Assembly: GCA_019686145.1 (NCBI GenBank)
Contig: JADGHK010000234.1
Location: 1 to 5,061, forward strand
Length of the DNA: 5,061 nt
Reading direction: 5' to 3'
Origin: Bryobacteraceae bacterium
Lineage (GTDB): Bacteria; Acidobacteriota; Terriglobia; Bryobacterales; Bryobacteraceae
A model generated the notes under the pieces. That model had not been told where the DNA came from. It worked only from the letters and a program-made list of their open reading frames with translations, and did not search any database. A program made the position numbers and the translations under genes. Within the stretch, counting starts at the first letter, position 1. The number at the start of each line of letters is the position of its first letter. Shown here piece by piece: positions 1-5,061 of this stretch.

Positions 1-60
1 ACTACAGACTCAGAGTCAAGGTGTTGTGTGGTTAAACTGGTTTGGGATTCCCGCACTGCC

Positions 61-96
61 CCCGCTTTTGGCGTAGAGCCCGCTTTTGGCGTAGAG
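61..96. repeat. Exact two-copy 18-bp tandem repeat downstream of tRNA-Ala
   Basis: The 18-bp unit cccgcttttggcgtagag occurs at 61-78 and again, with no mismatch, at 79-96. It lies in the non-coding stretch downstream of the tRNA gene as transcribed. On the minus strand the unit carries CCAAAAGCGG, the same 10 bases that span the tRNA CCA end and the next seven bases (155-164). Two copies are too few for a CRISPR array, and there are no spacers. It is probably a replication-slippage or repair duplication; no function can be read from it. Confidence 0.93.
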
Positions 97-161
97 CCGT
101 TGCGGATCCTGAATGGAGGTGGCGGGCCGCTTCCATGGCATCGAGCCAAGCCAGCCGCTTT

Positions 162-237
162 TGGTGGACGGCGAGGGATTCGAACCCTCGACCCCCGCAT
201 TGCGAACGCGGTGCTCTCCCAGCTGAGCTAGCCGCCC
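162..237 (-). tRNA. tRNA-Ala, anticodon CGC, CCA encoded
   Basis: Read on the minus strand, the 76 bases fold into a full cloverleaf. The acceptor stem pairs GGGCGGC (231-237) with GCCGTCC (166-172), leaving discriminator A and an encoded CCA (162-164). The D stem is GCTC/GAGC with an 8-base loop containing GG. The anticodon stem is CCGCG/TGCGG around loop TTCGCAA, so the anticodon is CGC (200-206 region), reading the alanine codon GCG. The T stem is GAGGG/CCCTC with loop TTCGAAT. The third acceptor pair is G3-U70, the established identity element for alanyl-tRNA synthetase, which independently supports alanine. It follows rapZ on the same strand with a 145-bp gap. Short open frames crossing it on both strands are spurious translations of the tRNA. 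Confidence 0.97.
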
Positions 238-254
238 ACGTACCAAGCAACTTT

Positions 255-284
255 AGTCTAACATTTCTTGGGGATCGTTGAAAA
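255..284 (-). promoter_or_regulatory. Candidate sigma-70 type promoter for tRNA-Ala
   Basis: On the minus strand TTTTCA (279-284) and TAGACT (255-260) are separated by 18 bases. Each matches the -35 (TTGACA) or -10 (TATAAT) consensus at four of six positions. A start about seven bases further on would give a short 5' leader before the mature tRNA end at 237. The match is weak and rests on position as much as on sequence. Read-through from rapZ is an alternative, since no hairpin plus T-run terminator is visible between rapZ and the tRNA. Confidence 0.3.
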
Positions 285-382
285 GGCAGAGTCTTATCCA
301 ATCCAACGCAGAGCGAGCCTGGCCGGAAGGATGGGCAGCATACCCCGGAGCGACCGCCAGCGTGGAACGGCGAGAGGAGGTG

Positions 383-1348
383 TCACTTCTGTAGATCGCG
401 ATGGAAGCCTTTCACGCGATATCCGGCCCGCTTGAGGCGCTTTCGGATCTCCTCGGCGATCATCACAGAGCGGTGGCGCCCGCCGGTGCAGCCGAACGAG
501 ATCGTCAGGTAGCTCTTCCCCTCGTGAACGTAATGGGGCAGGAGGTAGATCAGCAGCGTCGCGATTCGGTCGATAAACTCGATGGTCTGCGGGAAAGAGC
601 GGATGTAGCGCGCAACGCTCGGGTGTTTTCCGGTCAGGTTTTTGAATTGAGGAATATAGTTCGGATTGGGAAGGAAGCGAACGTCGAAAACCAGGTCGCT
701 GTCGGCAGGGATTCCGTGCCGGAAGCCAAAGCTGCCGACATAAACCATAATCTGCGTCTCTTCGCGGTCTCCCCCGAACTTCTCGGCAATCAGTTCACGC
801 AGTTCGTGGACATTGAACTTTGAAGTGTTGATGATATGGTCGGCGAGGTTGCGGATCGGCCGGAGCTGGTCCCGCTCCGTTCTCACGCTTTTCAATACGC
901 TGCGCTGGTTGCCGAGCGGGTGCGGGCGGCGCGTCTCGCTGAAGCGGCGGACCAGGGCTTCGTCCTCCGCTTCGAGGAACAGAAGCTGAGTCTTCGCAAT
1001 TTCCCGGATCTTCTGATAAATCTCCGGGAATAGCTTCAGGCGTTCACCTTCCCGGATATCCACGACAAGCGCTGCGCGGCGGATATTCGGCGAGGAATGA
1101 GTCAGCTCCGCGAACTTGGGGATCAGGTCAATGGGCAGATTGTCGACGGAATAATAGCCGAGATCTTCGAAGCTCTTCAGAACGGTTGCCTTGCCGGAAC
1201 CGCTCAATCCCGTGATGATGACCAGTTCCGGCGAGTTTTTCTCGGCCCGCTCCTCCGGCTGACTCGCCGGGTCGCCTTTCTTGCCGCGCACAACCGGCGA
1301 AGCCGGATCGTCGCCCTGGCCCGCGGACACCCCGGCTTTCTTTGCCAT
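383..1348 (-). CDS. rapZ: RapZ/YvcJ family P-loop nucleotide-binding protein
   Basis: The 321-residue product is a cytoplasmic RapZ (YhbJ/YvcJ) family protein. In E. coli RapZ is an RNA-binding adaptor guiding RNase E to the small RNA GlmZ, so controlling glucosamine-6-phosphate synthase; B. subtilis YvcJ hydrolyses nucleotides. Seen here: a P-loop GLSGSGKAT at residues 47-55, followed by the family block FEDLGYYSVDNLP (60-72); a Walker B-like strand ALVVDIR (93-99); and the C-terminal family motifs SFGFRHGIP (206-214), DVRFLPNP (222-229) and GCTGGRHRSV (286-295). The residue after the P-loop Lys is Ala, where RapZ usually has Ser or Thr. Residues 1-39 are a charged, Pro/Gly-rich extension absent from E. 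coli RapZ (284 residues). The ATG start is the only in-frame ATG before the P-loop; its AGGAA lies immediately upstream, closer than normal, so coupling to hpf, which stops 3 bp earlier, is likely. GTG codons at residues 7 and 20 are alternative starts. The RNA role outside enterobacteria is unproven. Confidence 0.95.
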   Translation of the reverse strand: MAKKAGVSAGQGDDPASPVVRGKKGDPASQPEERAEKNSPELVIITGLSGSGKATVLKSFEDLGYYSVDNLPIDLIPKFAELTHSSPNIRRAALVVDIREGERLKLFPEIYQKIREIAKTQLLFLEAEDEALVRRFSETRRPHPLGNQRSVLKSVRTERDQLRPIRNLADHIINTSKFNVHELRELIAEKFGGDREETQIMVYVGSFGFRHGIPADSDLVFDVRFLPNPNYIPQFKNLTGKHPSVARYIRSFPQTIEFIDRIATLLIYLLPHYVHEGKSYLTISFGCTGGRHRSVMIAEEIRKRLKRAGYRVKGFHRDLQK

Positions 1349-1351
1349 TTC

Positions 1352-1909
1352 CTATGCTTGTACGAGGTCGAAGTTGCCGTCGCGCCGACGGAGAAGCACA
1401 GAGAGGCGGTCGGTATCAGCGTCCCTGTACACCAGATAATCCCGCTTCTCCATTTCGAGAATCGCCTCTTCGATCGTCATCGGCTTGCGGCGGCTGTGAT
1501 TGTTCACACGGAAGATCTGAGGCTGGGCAGGCTCCACAGGCGTCCCGGCGGCCTCCTGCTCCTCTGTCGCCGTTTCCGGGGCGGCCTTAGCCGCCTTACC
1601 CTTGGGGGCCGTCCGCTTGGTGTCCCTCCACTTGGATCTCAGCTTGACGATCTGCTTTTCCAGCTTGTCAACCGCCTGACAAATCGCGCTGAAAAGGTCC
1701 GGATCGGAACCGGTACAGACAATCGGATTGTCGTACCAGTTCGCGGTAATTTCCGCGTGGTGCAGATGTCTCTCGGATTTAATGATGACCCGGGCTTCCT
1801 TTTCACCTTTTCGGTCAAACAGCTTCCCAAGTTTGGAGAATCTCGCCTCAAGCTTCTTCTCCTGTTCGGGGAGCAGCTTGTCGGTCTTCCCTGTGTAGGT
1901 GACTTTCAT
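1352..1909 (-). CDS. hpf: Long-form ribosome hibernation promoting factor HPF
   Basis: The 185-residue product belongs to the HPF/YfiA (sigma-54 modulation, S30AE) family. Residues 1-97 form the ribosome-binding domain that occupies the decoding region of the 30S subunit (motifs include HHAEITANWYD, 50-60, and DLFSAICQAVDKLEKQ, 71-86). Residues about 98-130 are an Ala/Pro/Glu-rich linker. Residues 131-185 match the C-terminal dimerisation domain of long HPF (KPMTIEEAILEMEKRDYLVYR, beginning at 142, and RRRDGNFDLVQ near the end). In bacteria with long HPF, this domain joins two ribosomes into dormant 100S dimers; E. coli HPF lacks it. The start is supported by GAGG (1916-1919) six bases upstream of ATG. 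The gene follows rpoN by 55 bp and precedes rapZ by 3 bp, in the conserved rpoN-operon order. The old name 'sigma-54 modulation protein' reflects this neighbourhood, not a proven direct action on sigma-54. Confidence 0.96.
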   Translation of the reverse strand: MKVTYTGKTDKLLPEQEKKLEARFSKLGKLFDRKGEKEARVIIKSERHLHHAEITANWYDNPIVCTGSDPDLFSAICQAVDKLEKQIVKLRSKWRDTKRTAPKGKAAKAAPETATEEQEAAGTPVEPAQPQIFRVNNHSRRKPMTIEEAILEMEKRDYLVYRDADTDRLSVLLRRRDGNFDLVQA

Positions 1910-1915
1910 TGCGCG

Positions 1916-1930
1916 CCTCGTTCCCGGAGG
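1916..1930 (-). promoter_or_regulatory. hpf Shine-Dalgarno, possibly within a small stem
   Basis: The hpf Shine-Dalgarno GAGG (minus strand, 1916-1919) sits six bases before the ATG. A complementary CCTC lies at 1927-1930, seven bases upstream of it. The two could form a 4-bp stem that partly hides the ribosome-binding site. The SD assignment is well supported by its spacing; the stem is short and its importance is inference. Confidence 0.45.
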
Positions 1931-1933
1931 ACT

Positions 1934-1951
1934 TGACGGATCAAACCGTCA
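1934..1951 (-). other. Intercistronic hairpin between rpoN and hpf
   Basis: A perfect 6-bp inverted repeat, TGACGG/CCGTCA, encloses a 6-base loop in the 55-bp gap between the rpoN stop and the hpf start. No T-run follows, so it does not look like a Rho-independent terminator. It could act as an mRNA processing or stability element that separates hpf from rpoN expression, or it could be chance. Confidence 0.35.
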
Positions 1952-1964
1952 CGCTGATTTAACA

Positions 1965-3542
1965 TCAGATGCGGACGCGGCGCTCATGGGTGGAAGGAAT
2001 CTTCATGTCCTCGCGGTATTTTGCAACGGTCCGCCGGGTTACCTGAATCCCCTCGCCCTGAAGCCGTGCCGTAATCTGCTCGTCTGTCAGCGGGCGGGTT
2101 TTGTCCTCCTCATCGATCATCTTCTTCACTTTCCGTTTCAGAATCAAGAGAGGGGTAGCGCTGCCCGAAGGTCCCTGAACCGCTTCCGAGAAGAAGTAGC
2201 GGAGCTCGAACACTCCCTGCGGCGTGTGCGCGTACTTACCCGCGACCGCCCGGCTGACGGTCGAAGGATGAACGCCGATCTCCTCTGCGACTTCCTTGAT
2301 CATCATCGGTTTCAGGTGATCGATGCCGGAATCCAGAAACTCGGTTTGACGCCGTACGATTGCCTGGCAAACCTTAAGGATCGTCTGCTTGCGCTGCTCA
2401 ATGTTCTTCATCAACTGCAGCGCCGACGCATATCGCTCCTTCACGTAATTGCGGACTTCCTTGCTCGGCTCCTGATCACGGTCAAGCATTCGCCGGTATT
2501 GGGAGTTCAAGCGCAGTTGCGGGATGTCCTCATCGTTCAACTGGATGATGTACTCATCCCCTTCCTTGAAGATGTAAACATCCGGCTCGATGACGCGGGC
2601 ATTCTCGGCTGAGTAGCGCAGCCCGGGACGCGGGTCGAGATGGCGGATGACATCGACGGCAATGTGAATATGCTCGATGGGCCTCCGCAGCACCTTCGCC
2701 AGCTCTTTCCACTGACGCGTTTCGAGCAGCCGCAGGTGGTCGGAAACGATCTGCCAGGCCACACCGCCCTCGCCGTTCCGGCTCGCGAGCTGCAGGAGCA
2801 GGCATTCGCGCAAATCGCGCGCCGCAACGCCTGCCGGTTCGAGCGACTGAACAGCCTTCAACCCCGCGTGCACGTCTTCGATCGTGTGCCCGCCCGAAGT
2901 GGCGATCTCTTCGGGAGTAGCTGTCAGGAACCCGTTCTCATCGAGATTCCCAATGATCGACAAAGCCGCATCCCGAACCGAATCCGGAAGAAGGATCAGG
3001 CTGAGCTGAGACTGAAGGTGGTCCGCAAGGGTTACAGGCGCCGACAGGAACGTCTCGAAAGATGGTTTCTCAACCGATTCCGAGGACGGGCTCTTGAAAC
3101 CCGGGTCCAAATAATCGTCGAAAAAAGACCCGAAATCAATTTCGTCAAACGGGTCCGTGTTTTCCTTAATTTCGGGGATTTCCACCGCATCGCCGATTGT
3201 TTCGGCAACGTCTCCCGGAGCGTGGAAACCGGCTTCGAAATCCTGGTCGCCCGCGGATTCCAAGTCGATTTCGACCGGTTCAGCGGTCGCCTCCAGAATG
3301 GTCTGATCGGCCGGTTCCGGAACCCGTTCCGCTTCAAGCAGGGCTTGAATCTCCTCAGGCGTAAGTTCTTCTGCGCCATCCAGAGATTCTTCCAATACGG
3401 GGTTCCCGGCAATCTCCTGAGCGATCATCTCACGGAGCTCCAGACGGTTCAGTTGAAGGACTGTGACCATCTGGACAAGCCCAGGTGTCAGGATCTGCTT
3501 CTGCGCGACTTTTAACTGCAGTCTCGGCGAAAGCAAACTCAT
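1965..3542 (-). CDS. rpoN: RNA polymerase sigma-54 factor RpoN
   Basis: The 525-residue product is sigma-54, which directs RNA polymerase to -24/-12 promoters and needs an AAA+ enhancer-binding activator to open DNA. Residues 1-52 are region I, the activator-responsive part (LQLKVAQKQILTPGLVQMV at 8-26, then NPVLEE). Residues about 53-160 form a long, strongly acidic region II, which helps explain why it exceeds the 477 residues of E. coli RpoN. Residues about 165-360 are the core-binding domain. A helix-turn-helix lies near 413-433 (GVHPSTVSRAVAGKY). The RpoN box TRRTVAKYRE at 502-511, close to the family's ARRTVAKYRE, reads the -24 element, and the protein ends 14 residues later. All domains are present and no frameshift is seen. 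The ATG is fixed by an in-frame TAG 12 bases upstream; no proper Shine-Dalgarno is visible, only AGG touching the ATG. It follows lptB by 155 bp and precedes hpf. Confidence 0.98.
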   Translation of the reverse strand: MSLLSPRLQLKVAQKQILTPGLVQMVTVLQLNRLELREMIAQEIAGNPVLEESLDGAEELTPEEIQALLEAERVPEPADQTILEATAEPVEIDLESAGDQDFEAGFHAPGDVAETIGDAVEIPEIKENTDPFDEIDFGSFFDDYLDPGFKSPSSESVEKPSFETFLSAPVTLADHLQSQLSLILLPDSVRDAALSIIGNLDENGFLTATPEEIATSGGHTIEDVHAGLKAVQSLEPAGVAARDLRECLLLQLASRNGEGGVAWQIVSDHLRLLETRQWKELAKVLRRPIEHIHIAVDVIRHLDPRPGLRYSAENARVIEPDVYIFKEGDEYIIQLNDEDIPQLRLNSQYRRMLDRDQEPSKEVRNYVKERYASALQLMKNIEQRKQTILKVCQAIVRRQTEFLDSGIDHLKPMMIKEVAEEIGVHPSTVSRAVAGKYAHTPQGVFELRYFFSEAVQGPSGSATPLLILKRKVKKMIDEEDKTRPLTDEQITARLQGEGIQVTRRTVAKYREDMKIPSTHERRVRI

Positions 3543-3551
3543 CCTAGGGCC

Positions 3552-3560
3552 ATTCTACCA
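3552..3560 (-). promoter_or_regulatory. Candidate extended -10 promoter just before rpoN
   Basis: The minus strand reads TGGTAGAAT, fitting the extended -10 pattern TGnTATAAT with one mismatch. No good -35 box lies 16-19 bases upstream, as is common for extended -10 promoters. The expected start, seven bases on, is A3545, leaving a leader of only three bases before the rpoN ATG. That agrees with the missing Shine-Dalgarno and suggests near-leaderless initiation, but it is inference from one short motif. Confidence 0.35.
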
Positions 3561-3621
3561 GACTGGCTTGTTTGCTTAGACCGAAAAGGCCCGATTTACA
3601 AGCTTTGCACAGATGTAAGCG

Positions 3622-3663
3622 CCTTCCAATCCGTTTCGTATCCCTTCCAATCCGTTTCGTATC
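3622..3663. repeat. Exact two-copy 21-bp tandem repeat upstream of rpoN
   Basis: Positions 3622-3642 and 3643-3663 are identical 21-bp units (beginning ccttccaatccgtttc on the plus strand). The repeat fills part of the 155-bp gap between lptB and rpoN, about 80-120 bases upstream of the rpoN start. The period is two helical turns, so both copies would present the same DNA face to a bound protein. A regulatory role is only a possibility; simple slippage duplication is equally compatible. The gap also holds a 10-bp palindrome CTCGCGCGAG at 3686-3695, just past the lptB stop. Confidence 0.93.
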
Positions 3664-3697
3664 GATTCTGTCAGCGCTACCGCGGCTCGCGCGAGGG

Positions 3698-4456
3698 TCA
3701 GTCCCGCCAGGATCGCGCCTGGGCGGCGCGCTCGGGCGGATTGAAGTTTTCTCCCAGGTAGATCCTGCGGACTTCCGGGTCCCGGGCCAAAGCCTCGGGA
3801 CTTCCGGCGCGAAAGATGCTCCCGTTATTGATGATGTAGGCGCGGTCGGTGACAGCAAGAGTCTCACGGACATTATGATCCGTGATAAGAATTCCGATTC
3901 CCGATCGTTTTAGATCGAAAATAATTCTTTGAATCTCGAGCACCTGAATTGGATCGATTCCCGAAAATGGCTCGTCGAGCAGCAGGAAATTCGGTTCGAT
4001 CACAAGCGACCGCGCGATTTCGACTCTCCGGCGCTCGCCACCCGAAAGCATGTATCCCTGGCTCTGCTGCACCTTCTCAAGCCCGAGCTGTTCCACGAGC
4101 CGCGTCATCCTCTCCCGGCGCTCGCGGGCGCTCAGCGGGAGCGTCTCGAGGATAGCCAAGAGATTCTCCTCTACGGTCAGCTTGCGAAAGACGGATGGCT
4201 CCTGCGGCAGATAGCTGATTCCCTTCCGCGCACGCTGATACATGGCAAGAGAGGTGATGTCTTCGTCGTCCAGCATGATGCAGCCGGAATCGGGACTGAT
4301 GAGCCCCACGATCATGTAAAACGATGTCGTCTTCCCCGCCCCATTCGGCCCCAGGAGGCCCACAACTTCGCCTTGTTCTACAGAGACGGACACACCGCTC
4401 ACCACTTTGCGGCCGCGGTAAGTCTTCGTTATCTCCGAGGTTTTCAGTACTCTCAT
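3698..4456 (-). CDS. lptB: LPS export ABC transporter ATP-binding protein LptB
   Basis: The 252-residue product is the cytoplasmic ATPase of the LptB2FGC transporter, which extracts lipopolysaccharide from the inner membrane and pushes it along the LptA bridge to the outer membrane. All ABC motifs are visible: Walker A GPNGAGKT (36-43), Q-loop YLPQEPSVFRKLTVEEN (Q85), signature LSGGE (137-141), Walker B LLLDEP (158-163, catalytic E162) and switch His (TDHNVRET, H194). The SVFRKLTVEENL and PFSGIDP stretches are typical of LptB rather than other ABC ATPases. The ending YLGENF matches the usual LptB C-terminus and is followed by a short polar tail to residue 252, slightly longer than E. coli LptB. 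The start lies 8 bp after the upstream lptA-like stop, so co-transcription and translational coupling are likely; no strong Shine-Dalgarno is seen. Adjacency to an OstA-family gene and rpoN supports the assignment. Confidence 0.97.
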   Translation of the reverse strand: MRVLKTSEITKTYRGRKVVSGVSVSVEQGEVVGLLGPNGAGKTTSFYMIVGLISPDSGCIMLDDEDITSLAMYQRARKGISYLPQEPSVFRKLTVEENLLAILETLPLSARERRERMTRLVEQLGLEKVQQSQGYMLSGGERRRVEIARSLVIEPNFLLLDEPFSGIDPIQVLEIQRIIFDLKRSGIGILITDHNVRETLAVTDRAYIINNGSIFRAGSPEALARDPEVRRIYLGENFNPPERAAQARSWRD

Positions 4457-4464
4457 AAGCGAGG

Positions 4465-5061
4465 CTATTTCTTTTTCAGCAGCGACACGGCAGGGCCGCT
4501 TCCCGTGTTATCCACAAGCAAACGGTCCTCGCGAGCGTACCAGGTAAGTATCTGCCCTTGCGTTTGTCCCTTCACGCTATCGACCAGGAGCGGGTTGCCG
4601 CCGGTCAGCACAATCTTTTCCTGCGGCACATAGTATTCGGAATGTTCGCCGGTGCCGCGCCTCGTTCTCCCGGCTGTTCTCTGCACGATCACAACATCGC
4701 CATCGGCGAAGACTTTATCAACGCGACCGCCGGCCGAATCTCCCGCCCTTTTCCCCGATTGGTCTTTTCGCGGGTCCTCTTCGCTTATCCACGCTCGAAT
4801 GGCTTTCGCAGTGACTTCCAGTCCGGGCCGCACCAGCGTAGAACCGCCGCTGTAGTGCGCCAGCCTCTCCGTATCCCGGTATACCATTTGTGGGGCCTTC
4901 ACAATCGTGAATACAGATGACGAATGCCCCGGCTCGCCGGGTTTCGATTGATCGGGAAACCGGCTGATAACGTTACCAACCCCAACCAGCGTTCGATTCT
5001 TCCGGTCAATCTCGATCCGGTCTGCCTGAATCCGGCTTCCCCCTTGCCACATGACGGCCTC
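4465..5061 (-). CDS. lptA: LptA/OstA-like LPS transport protein, 3' part only
   Basis: This is the C-terminal 198 residues of an OstA-family (LptA/LptC/LptD N-domain fold) periplasmic protein. The frame stays open to the window edge. The ATG at 5050-5052 is almost certainly an internal Met, because the residues before it (EAV) continue an OstA repeat: EAVMWQGGSRIQADRIEIDRK, then TLVGVGNV. A second unit (PQMVYRDTERLAHYSGG, LEVTAKAIRAW) and a third (VDKVFADGDVVIV, YYVPQEKIVLTGGNP, GQILTWY) follow, the repeating pattern of the beta-jellyroll that shields lipid A during transit. The C-terminus is a short basic SLLKKK. Any signal peptide or anchor would lie outside the window. It precedes lptB by 8 bp, the classic lptA-lptB pair. 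It could be a larger multi-repeat OstA protein or an LptC-LptA fusion; the visible part cannot decide. Confidence 0.82.
   Translation of the reverse strand, partial: EAVMWQGGSRIQADRIEIDRKNRTLVGVGNVISRFPDQSKPGEPGHSSSVFTIVKAPQMVYRDTERLAHYSGGSTLVRPGLEVTAKAIRAWISEEDPRKDQSGKRAGDSAGGRVDKVFADGDVVIVQRTAGRTRRGTGEHSEYYVPQEKIVLTGGNPLLVDSVKGQTQGQILTWYAREDRLLVDNTGSGPAVSLLKKK

Noticed and set aside
7..17. Perfect inverted repeat gactc-a-gagtc near the window start
   Set aside because: The 5-bp arms with a one-base centre cannot form a terminator hairpin, and no T-run follows on the minus strand; likely chance.
61..96. CRISPR array
   Set aside because: There are only two copies with no spacer between them and no cas genes.
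16..301. Short open frames across the tRNA region on both strands
   Set aside because: They translate the tRNA gene itself, giving the familiar artefact peptides LAQLGEHRVRNAGVEGSNPSPS (split across strands and frames) and GRRGIRTLDPR; no start signal supports them.
1097..3515. Long plus-strand open frames (1097-1936, 1899-2612, 2640-3515)
   Set aside because: They lie antisense to hpf, rpoN and rapZ, have no recognisable domain and unlikely composition; long antisense frames are expected in GC-rich coding DNA.
3686..3695. Palindrome CTCGCGCGAG just after lptB as a terminator
   Set aside because: It has no loop and no T-run, so it cannot be a Rho-independent terminator; CG-rich palindromes this short are common in GC-rich DNA.
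3543..3697. Sigma-54 autoregulatory promoter upstream of rpoN
   Set aside because: No TGGCAC-N5-TTGC type -24/-12 element was found on the minus strand of the gap.
3544..3873. Minus-strand 109-codon frame overlapping the end of lptB
   Set aside because: It shares most of its length with lptB in another frame, includes the tandem repeat, and shows no family resemblance; a shadow.
5050..5052. ATG at 5052 as the start of the LptA-like gene
   Set aside because: The frame remains open upstream and the residues before it continue an OstA repeat; no signal peptide follows this Met, although a periplasmic LptA would need one.

Overview
This is an ordinary chromosomal window from a diderm (LPS-type outer membrane) bacterium with fairly high GC. 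All genes lie on the minus strand. Long-form HPF, the RpoN N-terminus and the multi-repeat OstA-like protein suggest Acidobacteriota or a deltaproteobacterium-like lineage. That placement comes from remembered family resemblance, not from a search.

Layout in the direction of transcription (from high to low coordinates): the 3' part of an LptA/OstA-like gene (4465-5061, running off the window edge); lptB (3698-4456); a 155-bp gap with an exact 2 x 21-bp tandem repeat and a candidate extended -10 promoter; rpoN (1965-3542); a 55-bp gap with small hairpins; long-form hpf (1352-1909); rapZ (383-1348), only 3 bp after hpf and in the same frame; a 145-bp gap with a weak candidate promoter; tRNA-Ala(CGC) with encoded CCA (162-237). 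The last 161 bases (1-161) hold no believable gene. They contain an exact 2 x 18-bp tandem repeat whose core matches the tRNA 3' end plus its flank.

This is the widely conserved 'rpoN operon'. LptA and LptB belong to the LPS export bridge and its ATPase. RpoN is sigma-54. HPF hibernates ribosomes. RapZ is a P-loop protein tied, in enterobacteria, to cell-envelope amino-sugar control. The order matches the proteobacterial operon, except that the nitrogen-PTS gene ptsN (or hprK in some lineages), usually found between hpf and rapZ, is absent here.

I found no mobile element, CRISPR array, defence system or clearly new system. The points worth a second look are small: the missing ptsN, the in-frame hpf-rapZ junction, the RapZ Walker A variant and N-terminal extension, the two exact tandem duplications, and a possible near-leaderless rpoN promoter.
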